A stretch of 64,000 bases of DNA from a virus, in the IMG/VR virus record IMGVR_UViG_3300037258_000352, positions 1 to 64,000 of that record; one strand, written 5' to 3'. Below the pieces are notes generated by a model, which was given only the letters and a program-made list of their open reading frames with translations, had not been told where the DNA came from and made no database searches. This document shows, piece after piece, positions 18,164 to 27,301 of the stretch. A program made the translations under genes and the position numbers. Position 1 is the first letter of the stretch. Each line of letters starts with the position of its first letter.

Positions 18164-18582
18164 CTAGAACCCCAGGGCGAGCAACAGTCGCTCGTGCCGA
18201 TTACGAGGCGTACATCCGATCCTCTGCATGGCGCTCCGTACGCGCCCAGTTCATCGCATCGAAGTTGAGCAAGGTTTGCGCAGGTTGTAAGCAACCTTGG
18301 GGCCGAGGTGATCACTTGCATCACCGGACTTATAAGAACCTCGGCGCGGAACGACTGATGGACCTCGTGCCGCTGTGTCAGCGCTGCCATGTCAAAGTGC
18401 ACCAGTTGTACGACAACGATCTGAGGTGGCGCAGGCGAGGTCTCTGGTACGCGACCAAGGCAGCGTTGAAGGGCCCCAAGCCAGCCAAGGTGGTGGCTCG
18501 ATCCCGTCGGTCTGTGGATGCTCGTATGGGCGTGGTTAGGCCCGCAGGCAAGCAGACTTTCCCCGGACCAGCCACTAGGTAG
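18160..18582 (+). CDS. HNH endonuclease
   Basis: 140 aa. CAGC and CQRC metal-binding pairs flank the core HLHHRTYKNLG...LVPLCQRCH, the HNH fold. Could be a homing nuclease or a packaging-associated HNH; placement between connector and tail genes favours a free-standing homing enzyme. A stem-loop starts at its stop codon. Confidence 0.8.
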   Translation: MTRTPGRATVARADYEAYIRSSAWRSVRAQFIASKLSKVCAGCKQPWGRGDHLHHRTYKNLGAERLMDLVPLCQRCHVKVHQLYDNDLRWRRRGLWYATKAALKGPKPAKVVARSRRSVDARMGVVRPAGKQTFPGPATR

Positions 18583-18616
18583 CGCCCTCGATCACGGTCC
18601 GTCCGTGCGGGGGCGC
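18582..18616 (+). terminator. Stem-loop after HNH gene
   Basis: GCGCCCTC pairs with GGGGGCGC (one G-U), plus inner CACGG/CCGTG, directly at the HNH stop, followed by TTAGTGTATT. Likely terminator. The 190 bases after it (to 18807) hold no gene I can support. Confidence 0.55.
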
Positions 18617-18807
18617 TTAGTGTATTCAGACCTCGCTAGCGGTTCACGCTACGTGCTGGGTGGGCTACGGCATCGCCCGTCGGGCTCGACTTACGTCTCG
18701 CGGCCACCCCGGGTGGCTCGTGCCCGATTCTTCGCGCCAGTTTCCCCCGCCGGGAGCGTCACCCGGCCTGCTACCCAGCCCGCACGTCAACCGTCAGCCC
18801 AGTCACC

Positions 18808-19002
18808 CTACCTTGGGGTTAGCCGAACGTCGGTTGCGTCCACGACTTCCCACACGCCACCGTCCCACGCCACCGAGAACGTTGGCGTCGCCGGTGACAC
18901 CCCGTGAGTGGCCACCGTGCCGAGCTGTCCACCGGTGATCCGTTCCACCCGCCGACCACGGGGAAACACCACACCGGACTGCTGCCCATACAGGGGTTTC
19001 AC
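18808..19002 (-). CDS. Hypothetical small protein
   Basis: 64 aa from GTG 19002. Short beta-rich protein (GGVWEVVDATDVRLTPR). Antisense to its neighbours; weak start signal. Not recognised. Confidence 0.4.
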   Translation of the reverse strand: MKPLYGQQSGVVFPRGRRVERITGGQLGTVATHGVSPATPTFSVAWDGGVWEVVDATDVRLTPR

Positions 19003-19276
19003 ACCAGCATCATGCCTACTGCACGTGCATCCGACCAGTCGTCGGACCACATCTACCACCCGCACCACCGACCGCGCGCCTTCCCTTGTGATCCACAACA
19101 GGACTGATACCTACTACCTGATCGCCCAGGACCGTCGCTTGTCCGGGTCCTCGACCGCCACTGACCGTGACTGAGTGACCGTTCGGCGTATCACACCGTA
19201 ACCACATGTTGATCACTTGCGTTGAGTCGCCGAGACCGGCCGCCCCCTGGCTGGGACAGGCGAAAGGACCAAACCT

Positions 19277-19846
19277 GTGGGACGGCATTCCGCACCACGT
19301 GTCACGCTCAGGCAGGTAGCCGCAGGAACCGCCGCCGCTGGTGGCCTCGCGATCGCCATGGCCGGTGTCCTCCCCGGCGCCGCATCCGCCGACCCGCTCC
19401 TCGGGAACTGCGGGCAGTACGGGCCCGGTGGCACCCAGAACCCCGCCGTTGATGTGTGCACCGACCGCGGGTACCGCGACGGTGTCCGCACTGACCGGGG
19501 TGACCGGATCCACGCGCTGGTCAAGGTTGACCCGGTGCTGTGTCTCCACGTCATCGTCGACCCGGAGGGCAACCGTCGGTTGGTGGGTACCCAGGGTTGC
19601 GGTCACCGGCATGAGACTCCCGTGACGCCGGTGTGCCCACCGTGCCCTCCCGGTACCCCCGCGGCCACTACTTGCCCAACCCCAGCACCCACCCCGGTTC
19701 CGGTCTCTCCGGTGGCTCCCGAGACTCCCGCGCCGGCGTCCCCGGTCGCGGAGTCACCCGGGTCGAGCTCGTCGAGCTCCTCATCGACCGTCGTGGAGGC
19801 ACCGGCCCCGTCGACTGTGTCCGGTGGCCCCGTCGTCACTCACTGA
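19277..19846 (+). CDS. Secreted Pro/Ser-rich protein
   Basis: 189 aa, GTG behind CGAAAGGACC. A clear signal peptide (basic start, hydrophobic core, AASA before D39; res 1-38) is followed by a ~75-residue domain with five Cys, then a Pro/Thr/Ser tail with an uninterrupted run of serines (~165-172). The MGRHSAP start recalls host Rpf-type secreted proteins, but no transglycosylase domain is present. Exported cell-envelope protein, perhaps superinfection-related; inference only. Confidence 0.6.
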   Translation: MGRHSAPRVTLRQVAAGTAAAGGLAIAMAGVLPGAASADPLLGNCGQYGPGGTQNPAVDVCTDRGYRDGVRTDRGDRIHALVKVDPVLCLHVIVDPEGNRRLVGTQGCGHRHETPVTPVCPPCPPGTPAATTCPTPAPTPVPVSPVAPETPAPASPVAESPGSSSSSSSSTVVEAPAPSTVSGGPVVTH

Positions 19847-19903
19847 CCCGGGGGATTGCAGTGGGCCCCTCGTCGGCTTCGGTCGGTGGGGGCCCACTGC
19901 TTG

Positions 19904-20134
19904 TTACTGGGCTGGTTGCCGGTCGGGTTGCTCAGCCGTCGCGGTGGCGTTCCCGGTGTCGGCGGTGATCCGCGCGACCCTCGGCCCGTCGGTCAGGTCG
20001 AACTCCAACACCCCCGCCGCGCGGATCACCGTGTCCCCCGCCAGGTGTCGGTAACCGATCATCTCCGCAACGAAATCCGCTAGGTCATCCAGAGTGATCG
20101 CGTGCCCATCAGCAGGGCTACGGCTATAGCGCAT
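19904..20134 (-). CDS. Hypothetical small protein
   Basis: 76 aa; ATG 20134 follows GGAAGGATCTGG. Acidic, with a helix (LDDLADFVAEMIGYRHL) then beta strands. Not recognised. Confidence 0.55.
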   Translation of the reverse strand: MRYSRSPADGHAITLDDLADFVAEMIGYRHLAGDTVIRAAGVLEFDLTDGPRVARITADTGNATATAEQPDRQPAQ

Positions 20135-20149
20135 GGACCAGATCCTTCC

Positions 20150-20178
20150 GTAACGCTGGTTAGTCCCCCGGCGATACA
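20150..20178 (+). promoter_or_regulatory. GTAAC-N18-GATACA element
   Basis: GTAAC 20150-20154, GATACA 20173-20178, exact 18-base spacing. It is followed by a GGGC/GCCC hairpin, but the + strand downstream shows no convincing gene before the antisense gene at 20264. It may give an antisense transcript. Confidence 0.5.
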
Positions 20179-20263
20179 CCTCATGTCGGGCCGCACGGCC
20201 AGCCCGAAGGGGGTTGATCACTCCCGAAGCCTGAGGGAAATACATGGGGAACCCCTGAAAACC

Positions 20264-20596
20264 TCAGCACTCCGACCGGCGGGGAGCTGTCGAGTCGGAC
20301 ACCGTGCACAACGGCGGGTCTCCCACCTGATCAGTGGGGGCCCGCCGTTTCCGTCGTTCGATCTCCTGGCGCAGGTAACAGGCCGCGTCGAGGATCTCCT
20401 CGTACGTGTCCTGCAGAGAATCCCGGCCGTTGTCGACCTGCAGGAGCGTCCCATGCTTGCGGAAACCGAAGTCTTTCCGACCGGTCACATCAGCGATCAC
20501 CAGGTCATGCACCGACACGGCACCGGGCACGTGCACCGGTGGTGGTTGCGCTGTCCACGGCCGGTCTGTTCGTTCGTAGTCAACGACGTCGCTCAT
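20264..20596 (-). CDS. Phage protein of nucleotide-metabolism-like helical family
   Basis: 110 aa, ATG 20596. The pattern GRDSLQDTYEEILDAACYLRQ is widespread in actinophage proteins resembling all-alpha NTP-pyrophosphohydrolase-type folds. No catalytic set was verified, so only family resemblance is claimed. Confidence 0.6.
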   Translation of the reverse strand: MSDVVDYERTDRPWTAQPPPVHVPGAVSVHDLVIADVTGRKDFGFRKHGTLLQVDNGRDSLQDTYEEILDAACYLRQEIERRKRRAPTDQVGDPPLCTVSDSTAPRRSEC

Positions 20597-20669
20597 GGTC
20601 TGGCAGGCTAAGGCAATCACGTGATCGCGTGAGGTGCGCCCACTAGTCACCGACCGTGATCCTCCCGGG

Positions 20670-21161
20670 GTGACGTTGAAGGAATACGCCCCGAAGACCC
20701 GCGGTGAACCACCCCCCGAAGTCCCGTTCGCGATGGTCTTCATCCGGGACGGGGTCGAGGAACGCCACGAGTTCGTCGCCCACCCCACCATGGGGTGGCA
20801 AGACGTCCGCGGCCTGATCCCCCTCATGGGCGGGAAAGCGTCCGACGACGCCCTGTCCCAAGCCGCAGTCCGGGTCGTCGACCGGCTCATCGGCCGGTCC
20901 TTGGACAACACCGACGGCACCCCAGAGAAGTGGCGCCCGAAGGTCGTCGACGGGCATTTCACCGCACCCAACGGGGACCACACACCCGTCGAGGTCCTCT
21001 CCGGGTTCGAGTCGTTCGACGCCGGTTCGTCCCGCCGGCGGTGGGTGCACCTCATGGAAGTCGACGACGACATCACCGTCGAACCCGACCAGATCGTCGA
21101 GCTCATGGCGGACCTGCTGGAGGCCGCAGCGAACCGCCCTACTACGAGGTCAGCGCCCTAG
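20670..21161 (+). CDS. Tail assembly chaperone (G)
   Basis: 163 aa from GTG 20670; an alternative GTG lies at 20634. Located before the tape measure as in siphoviruses. The C-terminus VELMADLLEAAANRP immediately precedes the overlap with a -1 frame, giving the longer GT-type product. Confidence 0.7.
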   Translation: MTLKEYAPKTRGEPPPEVPFAMVFIRDGVEERHEFVAHPTMGWQDVRGLIPLMGGKASDDALSQAAVRVVDRLIGRSLDNTDGTPEKWRPKVVDGHFTAPNGDHTPVEVLSGFESFDAGSSRRRWVHLMEVDDDITVEPDQIVELMADLLEAAANRPTTRSAP

Positions 21162-21472
21162 CGGGGTTGACCTCGGATCGGGTCCTGGGGGCGTACATGC
21201 GTGGCCGGTTGTTCCTGGCTGGGGTCGACGGACAGACCCCAGTGTCCGACGTCCTCGACGTCCTCACAGTGATCGTGGTCGACACCCCCGGGGAGGCTCT
21301 GGGCAAGTGGCGGTCTGGGTTGGATCGGGCTGCTGCGGTCGCGCGGGCCGACGCGACCCGAGCTCGGGGCACGGTCCCAAGTGGTGGCCGACCGGATAGG
21401 GCGACGTGGGGTTTGGCCCCCGACCAGATCGCGGCCACAGAGCGGTTCATGACCACGATGGGCGCCCGGTAG
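20670..21472 (+). CDS. Tail assembly chaperone (GT) by -1 frameshift
   Basis: The -1 frame is open through 21472 and encodes YYEVSALAGLTSDRVLGAYM onward, typical of the actinophage T extension, with no start of its own. The slip probably lies around 21132-21160 near CGCCCTACTAC; no canonical heptamer is seen. The G/GT ratio controls tape measure folding in lambda-type phages. Confidence 0.65.
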
Positions 21473-21477
21473 TGGCC

Positions 21478-22149
21478 CTATCTAGCGCGGACCAATGTCC
21501 GCCGCTGCCGGTACTCGGCTTGTCGCCGCGCCAGACACTTCCGGCACCCACGGCTACCGTCCGCGCGGATCACGAGGTTATCCCCGCTGTAGGGATGTTT
21601 CGCCGGGTCCGAGCAGTGGGTCTTCAACCGCTGGTAGTGAGGTTTCTTCGGCTGCAGCGCTGCCTTCGCGCGACGGTTGCGCCGGCTGTTGTCGATCTGG
21701 CATCGCTTGCACTGCCGGTGGCCGTCCTCGTCGTAATAGGTGTTCTCCGGCGTGAACGCGTGGTCATGGATGCAATGGTCGGCGACCGCGTTGCGCGCCG
21801 CGTGTCCCTTACCTGCGAGGACGTTGACCTTTGCTTTGACCGCCCTGAGGTGGTCTGGGTTGAGACACCTTCGGTGCAGACAGGTCGGGCCACCCGGACA
21901 ACTCTTGCTGCGGTTATGGCACCGGTGGTCGACCTGCCGGTGGTTCGGCTCCCCGCGTTTTTCAGGGAGCGGTTCAACGAGGAGCTCATAGACGTACCGA
22001 TGGACGAGGGCGTTCGCTCGGGATCCATCGGTTCTGCTCCCAACCCAGATATGCCCGTACCCCTGCTTGTCGATCTCACCTGTCCAGTGCCAGCAACCGT
22101 TAGTGGACTTTGTTGTGTTGGCCATGACTCGGATCGGCAGTGTCGGCAT
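21478..22149 (-). CDS. HNH homing-type endonuclease
   Basis: 223 aa. N-terminal GCWHWTGEIDKQGYGHIWVG, HRYVYELL, then VDHRCHNRSKSC...CLNPDHLRAV gives the HNH core. The C-terminal half has two zinc-finger-like segments (CKRC, CRKC). Inserted antisense between chaperone and tape measure, ending 6 bases from the chaperone stop, typical of free-standing homing genes. Confidence 0.85.
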   Translation of the reverse strand: MPTLPIRVMANTTKSTNGCWHWTGEIDKQGYGHIWVGSRTDGSRANALVHRYVYELLVEPLPEKRGEPNHRQVDHRCHNRSKSCPGGPTCLHRRCLNPDHLRAVKAKVNVLAGKGHAARNAVADHCIHDHAFTPENTYYDEDGHRQCKRCQIDNSRRNRRAKAALQPKKPHYQRLKTHCSDPAKHPYSGDNLVIRADGSRGCRKCLARRQAEYRQRRTLVRAR

Positions 22150-22177
22150 CGCATCATCGTAGCAGGTCAGATGGGCG

Positions 22178-25100
22178 GTGGCTAAAATCGCCCGCATCCT
22201 CGATGAGGCGTCAGTCCGGATCACTGCGGATACCCGCGCGGGGGAAGCTGACGCGGCGGCTGCGGGCCGCCGGTTCGGTCAGGCGTTCGCGGCTGGTGCG
22301 GACGCCGGCGCCGGTAAGTCCGATGTGTCGGACAAGCTCGCGAAGGACATCGAGACGTCGTCCGCGCGGGTCGTTAAGGCCCGGGACGCGGAAGCGAACG
22401 CAGCGGGTCGGGTTCGGGTTGCTGAGGCCGCGCTATCCGACTTGCGGGACAAGGAGCACGTCTCCGCTGGCCGGTTGGCTGCAGCGGAGGAACGGCTCGA
22501 ATCAGCGAAGCGGGCGCAGACCGCCGCGGCTACGGCGTTGGAAGGCGCGGAAACGAAACTCGCGTCGGCCCGTGCCGCGGCGGTGACCCTGACGGATAAA
22601 CTGTCCAATTCGTTCAAAACGCTGACCACGAACACCGACGGCAACACTAGCGTTGTTAGCCGGCTGCGGTCCGCGCTTCTCGGTCTTGGTGGTGACGGGG
22701 AAACCGTCGCTAAGAAAATCGACGCCGCGTTCAAAGCAGTCAATATCACTGGTCTTCTCACCAATTTAACGAAAATTGGTGGGGGGTTGATCGCGGCCGG
22801 GGTCGGGGCCTTAGCCGCGCACGCCGCGATCGGTGGATTGATCGAGGGTGTCGTCGGTCTGATCGGGTCGATCGGTCAGTTATCGGGGTTAGCTGTCGCC
22901 TTACCAGCAGCGATCGGTGCGGCTGGGCTCGCCCTGGCGACGTTGAAAGTCGGGTTCTCCGGGTTCGGTCAGGCACTGAAAGACGCTGGTAACCCCGCGA
23001 AGTTCGCGACCGATCTGCAATCCCTGGCCCCCGCCGCACAGGCCGCCGCTAAAGCGATCGCGGGCCTGGACCCCGCTTTCAAAGCGCTCAAACTCGATGT
23101 GCAGCAACGACTATTCGATGGGTTGTCCGCATCTATAACGAGTTTGGGAAATACGTACCTGCCGATATTGCGGACAACCCTCGATGGGGTTGCTAACGGT
23201 TTCAACCTTGCGGGGAAAGAAGTTGCGGGCCTGTTGTCGGCGCCGTCAACGGTTAACCAATTGACGGTTGCGTTCGGGCAGCTCCGGTCGGGGACGTCAT
23301 CAGCGACCGGAGCGATCGCTCCGCTAGTTGCGGCGTTCAAAGACATTTTCGTGGTCGGTGCGACGTTCGTGCCCCGGCTTGGGCAAGCGATCCAAACGCT
23401 AGCGACGAACTTCGCGGCGTTCATTGACAAAGCTAAGGACTCCGGGCAGCTCGCGACGTTCCTGCAGAACGGGATCACCGCCGCGAAGCAGTTCGGGCAG
23501 GTGTTCCTCAACATCGGGTCGACCCTTGCGGGGGTGTTCCACGCGGCGCAGTCCGCGACCGGTGGGTTCCTCAACTCCCTAGTGTCGGTCACCACGGAAA
23601 TGCGGAACGTCGTCAACTCCGTCGCCGGTCAGCAAGCCCTGACCGCGTTCTTCGCGGGGACCCAAGCCGCGATCAAGGCCCTACTCCCCGTAGTCGGTGG
23701 GCTAATCCAGGTCATCGGGGCACTGGGCCCGGCCCTGCAAAGCATCGGCACCGTCGCCGGGCCGATCATCGGTCAGCTACTCAACAACCTGGTCACCGGG
23801 ATTAAGAACGCGATCCCCGGGGTGACGGCTTTCGCTGATGCGTTCGCGCAGGCACTGGGGACGTTGGGCCCCCTGTTGCCGCCGCTAGGGTCTGTCGTGT
23901 CCGGGATCGGGACCGCGCTGGCCGGCGCCTTAAAGATCGTCACCCCGCTATTGAAAGTTTTCGTTGACGCGTTGAAGGATCTTGGTCCCATCCTCGGCCC
24001 GATCGCGACGGTAGTGGCGTCTGTTGCTCTCAGCATGGCTGGGATCGGGGTCGTTACTAAGACGTTGACCGCTGCGTTCAATTTACTTAAGCCAGCGATC
24101 TCGGCGATCACCACGGTGTGGAAAGCGTTATCTTTGGCGTTTGAGATCTCCCCGATCGGGGTTCTAGTCCTCGCGATCGCCGCGCTGGTCATTGGTGTGA
24201 TTTACGCCTATAACCACTTCAAAACGTTCCGGGACATCGTCGATGGTGCCCTCCGGGGAATCGGCGACGCGATCAAAGCAGTGGTCGGGTTCTTCAAGAA
24301 CTTAGGGCCGGACATCGTCAAGGCGCTAGAGGCGGTCGGGAAAAAAGTCGAAGACGCAGCGAAAGCCGCATGGGATTTCCTTTTCTCCACTCTCCCCGCT
24401 GCGATCGACAAGGTCACAAGCTTCCTCCTGAGCCTACCCTTGAAACTCGCGTTCGCTCTCGGGTTCATCGCCGGAGAGGTGTATAAGGGTGCGGTTGCTG
24501 TGTGGGATTTCTTGTGGAACACAGTACCCGCTGCGATCGACAAAGCGATCGGTTTCCTCGCTGGTCTCCCGGGTCGTGCTGTCGACGCGATCTCATCGCT
24601 CGGGCCGAAGATCGCGCAGGTCGCGACCGACGCGTGGAACGGGTTCCTCAAGATTTCGTCTGACATTGGTAACTCGATCCTGTCATTTGTTGAGGGGATA
24701 CCTGGGGCGGTGGGTGGTTTCCTGTCGTCACTTCCCGGGATAATCAGCAACGCGGCGTCGGCCGCATGGCACGGATTCCTCGATACCACGGAATCCCTCG
24801 CGAACTCAGCTGTCGACTTCGTCGCATCACTCCCAGGCAGGATAACCGGGTTCTTCGCCGACGCTGGGTCGTGGCTGTACAACGCCGGTGTGAACCTGAT
24901 CAACGGGATCATCTCCGGGATCGCGTCCGCCGCTCAGGGGGTCCTGGACTACATCGCGAACTTGGGGTCGGAAATCGCGTCCGGGTTCGCTGCGGCGGTC
25001 GGGATCCATTCCCCGTCGACGGTGTTCGCGGGGTTCGGGCAGAACATGGGTCAGGGCATCATCCAAGGGTTGAAGGCGATCACCCCCGCCGCTGTCGACG

Positions 25101-25348
25101 CAGCCGCGAAACTAGCCGCGGCGGTCACCAGCTCCGGGCAAATCAACCTGGGTCCGGGTGGGACCCCCCAGTCAGTGTTCGTCGGCGCGACCAACGCGGC
25201 GATCGGGTCCGGGAACCAGGGCATCGACCTGGCTGGGTTGTCGGGGGCGTTCGCTGACGCGATCAACGCCGCGCAGCTCGTCGCGAAAGGCGCGGACCTC
25301 ACGATGGTCGTCAACCGCGGCAACCGGAACCTAGCGAGGCGCGCCTGA
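22178..25348 (+). CDS. Tape measure protein
   Basis: 1056 aa, GTG start. Long Ala-rich helical N-terminus (heptads to ~150), several hydrophobic segments (about 190-270, 600-700), and repeated domains containing AAWDFLFSTLPAAIDK and AVWDFLWNTVPAAIDK, then a Gly/Ala-rich end with SGFAAAVGIHSPSTVFAGFG, usual for siphophage tape measures. It sets tail length, roughly 150-160 nm by the usual 0.15 nm per residue, and may act in DNA entry. Confidence 0.9.
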   Translation: MAKIARILDEASVRITADTRAGEADAAAAGRRFGQAFAAGADAGAGKSDVSDKLAKDIETSSARVVKARDAEANAAGRVRVAEAALSDLRDKEHVSAGRLAAAEERLESAKRAQTAAATALEGAETKLASARAAAVTLTDKLSNSFKTLTTNTDGNTSVVSRLRSALLGLGGDGETVAKKIDAAFKAVNITGLLTNLTKIGGGLIAAGVGALAAHAAIGGLIEGVVGLIGSIGQLSGLAVALPAAIGAAGLALATLKVGFSGFGQALKDAGNPAKFATDLQSLAPAAQAAAKAIAGLDPAFKALKLDVQQRLFDGLSASITSLGNTYLPILRTTLDGVANGFNLAGKEVAGLLSAPSTVNQLTVAFGQLRSGTSSATGAIAPLVAAFKDIFVVGATFVPRLGQAIQTLATNFAAFIDKAKDSGQLATFLQNGITAAKQFGQVFLNIGSTLAGVFHAAQSATGGFLNSLVSVTTEMRNVVNSVAGQQALTAFFAGTQAAIKALLPVVGGLIQVIGALGPALQSIGTVAGPIIGQLLNNLVTGIKNAIPGVTAFADAFAQALGTLGPLLPPLGSVVSGIGTALAGALKIVTPLLKVFVDALKDLGPILGPIATVVASVALSMAGIGVVTKTLTAAFNLLKPAISAITTVWKALSLAFEISPIGVLVLAIAALVIGVIYAYNHFKTFRDIVDGALRGIGDAIKAVVGFFKNLGPDIVKALEAVGKKVEDAAKAAWDFLFSTLPAAIDKVTSFLLSLPLKLAFALGFIAGEVYKGAVAVWDFLWNTVPAAIDKAIGFLAGLPGRAVDAISSLGPKIAQVATDAWNGFLKISSDIGNSILSFVEGIPGAVGGFLSSLPGIISNAASAAWHGFLDTTESLANSAVDFVASLPGRITGFFADAGSWLYNAGVNLINGIISGIASAAQGVLDYIANLGSEIASGFAAAVGIHSPSTVFAGFGQNMGQGIIQGLKAITPAAVDAAAKLAAAVTSSGQINLGPGGTPQSVFVGATNAAIGSGNQGIDLAGLSGAFADAINAAQLVAKGADLTMVVNRGNRNLARRA

Positions 25349-26220
25349 TGTCGACCCCGCTCACCGACGCGGACCTGTCCTACTTCTGGCTCGGGCCGCT
25401 CGGGTACCTGCAGGAGCTCCCCCTGCTGCCCGTGGATGGGTCCAGCGCGGCCAGCGAAGAACTGATCGGGGTCCTCCTCACCTCCCTGTCGGGTGGCGCG
25501 ACGTTGGACGTGTTCGGCCTGAAACGGACGTGGCAACTCGACTGGGTGTGCCTCACCCACGCTGACACCGCTGCGGTCGCCGCGTGGTTCTCCGGGTTGA
25601 CTACCGCACCGCTACGGCTGGTCGACACCCGCGCCGGGAACCGGCTCTCGAGAGACGCCGCCGCCGCTGGCTCCTACTCCCGCGACGTCCCCGCACACAC
25701 CCCCCTCGCGGGGTCCGGGTCGGTTGGGTTCGTGTCGGTCACCGACTACCCGGCCCCGTTCGCGGGACTCGTTGACGGTGGTGTCGCCTGGTCGGTGCCA
25801 GCCGCGACGGCCGCGACCCTGGTCCTCGACGGGACGACCCTGATCCCCCTGATCCCGGGGGAGCAGATCACCGCGACGGTGTGGCTCCAAGGCGCCGGCA
25901 CCGCCCAGGTCGGGGCGCAGTTCTATGACGTCACCGGCGCGACTGCTGGTACCGCGGTGGCCACGTCGACGGCCCTGGGGAGCTGGGCACCGTACTCGGT
26001 GACGTTCACACCCTCGGCTGGGCAGGTCGCGGCAGCGTTGATCGTGGCCGCCGCGTCCGGGTCCGGGCGGACCGTGAGTGTGGGCCCGGCGTTGTGGCAC
26101 CCCACGAACACCGACTGGGTCCCCGGTGTCGGCTGCCCGCAGGTGCTACCCACCGCCCGCACCACGTCCTACCCGGGTCTGGCTAACCAGGACACCGGCG
26201 TCACCCTCCGGGAGGTTTGA
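25348..26220 (+). CDS. Minor tail protein (distal-tail-like)
   Basis: 290 aa, ATG overlapping the tape measure stop. The first ~100 residues resemble a distal tail N-terminal domain; residues ~115-270 form a carbohydrate-binding-like beta sandwich (GEQITATVWLQGAG, GSWAPYSVTFTP). Probably at the tail tip. Confidence 0.65.
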   Translation: MSTPLTDADLSYFWLGPLGYLQELPLLPVDGSSAASEELIGVLLTSLSGGATLDVFGLKRTWQLDWVCLTHADTAAVAAWFSGLTTAPLRLVDTRAGNRLSRDAAAAGSYSRDVPAHTPLAGSGSVGFVSVTDYPAPFAGLVDGGVAWSVPAATAATLVLDGTTLIPLIPGEQITATVWLQGAGTAQVGAQFYDVTGATAGTAVATSTALGSWAPYSVTFTPSAGQVAAALIVAAASGSGRTVSVGPALWHPTNTDWVPGVGCPQVLPTARTTSYPGLANQDTGVTLREV

Positions 26221-26226
26221 CGGTGA

Positions 26227-26421
26227 TCACCAGATGACGGCGCCGGCGACGATCACCACGACAGCGAGAACGACCGCGGTGATCGCCCACCGCCATTCCC
26301 CCGTCCAGAGCCACCCCAACCCACCGATCGCTAACACTGCCACCGCGCCCGCGAGAGCGACCTGCAGGTGTTTATCCGGTGCCGGATCAACAAATCTTCC
26401 TCGTTCGCGTGTTCCGTCCAT
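26227..26421 (-). CDS. Antisense small membrane protein with early-type leader
   Basis: 64 aa, ATG 26421. Two membrane spans (ALAGAVAVLAIGGLGWLW, WAITAVVLAVVVIVAGAVI). Upstream GACACGGAGGTCAGCG matches the extended ribosome binding site of the early genes (26428-26437), although the gene sits inside the tail operon on the opposite strand. Possibly a superinfection-exclusion or lysis-timing protein; inference. Confidence 0.6.
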   Translation of the reverse strand: MDGTRERGRFVDPAPDKHLQVALAGAVAVLAIGGLGWLWTGEWRWAITAVVLAVVVIVAGAVIW

Positions 26422-26466
26422 CGCTGACCTCCGTGTCGTGAGCGGTTCATCCTTCCTGGTCGGTGG

Positions 26467-26826
26467 GTGGTGACGGTCCTGCGGTTGTGGCCGGATACCA
26501 ACGGGCCGACCGCGTTCTCGAAAGCCACCGCACAAGCCACGTTGGCGACGGAGTTCGAGGTGACGTCGGGGACGTGGTGGCTCACGGAGCTGCGGGTGTG
26601 GCGCGGTGCGTGGGACATGATCGGCCCGCTACGGGGCCGGGTCTACGTGGTGACCTCCCCCAGCGTTGGGGTCCCGGTCGCGGGGACGGATGTGGTCCTC
26701 AAGCTCAAGGGCCTGGGGTGGCAAACCGCGCCGCTACCCGCGCCGGTCCTGTTGACCACCGGACAGACCTACCGGGTGTGTTACTGGACCCCGTCCGGGG
26801 CGTGCAGCACAACCAACTACTGGTGA
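26467..26826 (+). CDS. DUF4082-like minor tail protein
   Basis: 119 aa, GTG. The pattern FSKATAQATLATEFEV ... WQTAPLPAPVLLTTGQTYRV matches DUF4082-type beta-sandwich modules found with polysaccharide-active proteins. Likely a tail-tip glycan-binding subunit. Confidence 0.55.
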   Translation: MVTVLRLWPDTNGPTAFSKATAQATLATEFEVTSGTWWLTELRVWRGAWDMIGPLRGRVYVVTSPSVGVPVAGTDVVLKLKGLGWQTAPLPAPVLLTTGQTYRVCYWTPSGACSTTNYW

Positions 26827-26835
26827 GGAGAGCTT

Positions 26836-27300
26836 GTGAGCATCAACGTCGCGCAATTCAACGGGGTCGCGATCACCGCGCAGCAGGACCTGTTCCAAAT
26901 CGTCGCGCCCGGGTTGAAAGCGGTCCGGTTGCGGATGGTGAAGCTGACCCAAACCACGGAGGTCGGCGACGCGCAGGAGGAGAACCTGTCGATCCTGTTC
27001 AAAAAGGGCCAGACCACGTCCGGGTCGGGTGGGTCGTCGCCGACAGTGGTGAATCTGCGGGGTGAGACAGCGGGGACCGCTGCGGTAACCGCGAACAACA
27101 CCACCAAAGCCAGCGTCGGGACGATCCTGACGTTCGACGCGGACGTTTGGTATGAGCGGTCCCCGTTCCTGTGGGTCCCGCCCGTTGATGACCTGATCCC
27201 CCTCATTCCTCCTGCTGTGCGGATGACGGTGGAGCTCGCGACGACCCCCGCAGACTCGATGACGTGCAACGGCACCATCTACTGGGAAGAGATCGGCTGA
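26836..27300 (+). CDS. Minor tail / tip protein
   Basis: 154 aa, GTG after GAGGAGAGC. All-beta, Thr-rich, no recognised motif. Located between two tail-tip genes. Confidence 0.5.
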   Translation: MSINVAQFNGVAITAQQDLFQIVAPGLKAVRLRMVKLTQTTEVGDAQEENLSILFKKGQTTSGSGGSSPTVVNLRGETAGTAAVTANNTTKASVGTILTFDADVWYERSPFLWVPPVDDLIPLIPPAVRMTVELATTPADSMTCNGTIYWEEIG

Positions 27301-27301
27301 G

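Noticed and set aside
19143-19276. Possible c-di-AMP (ydaO-type) riboswitch before the secreted protein
   Set aside because: Host Rpf-type genes often have one, but I cannot align the conserved core here and the leader is short.
20634-21106. Minus-strand extension of the gene at 20264 through the chaperone gene
   Set aside because: Antisense shadow; ATG 20596 gives a sensible 110-residue family-like protein.
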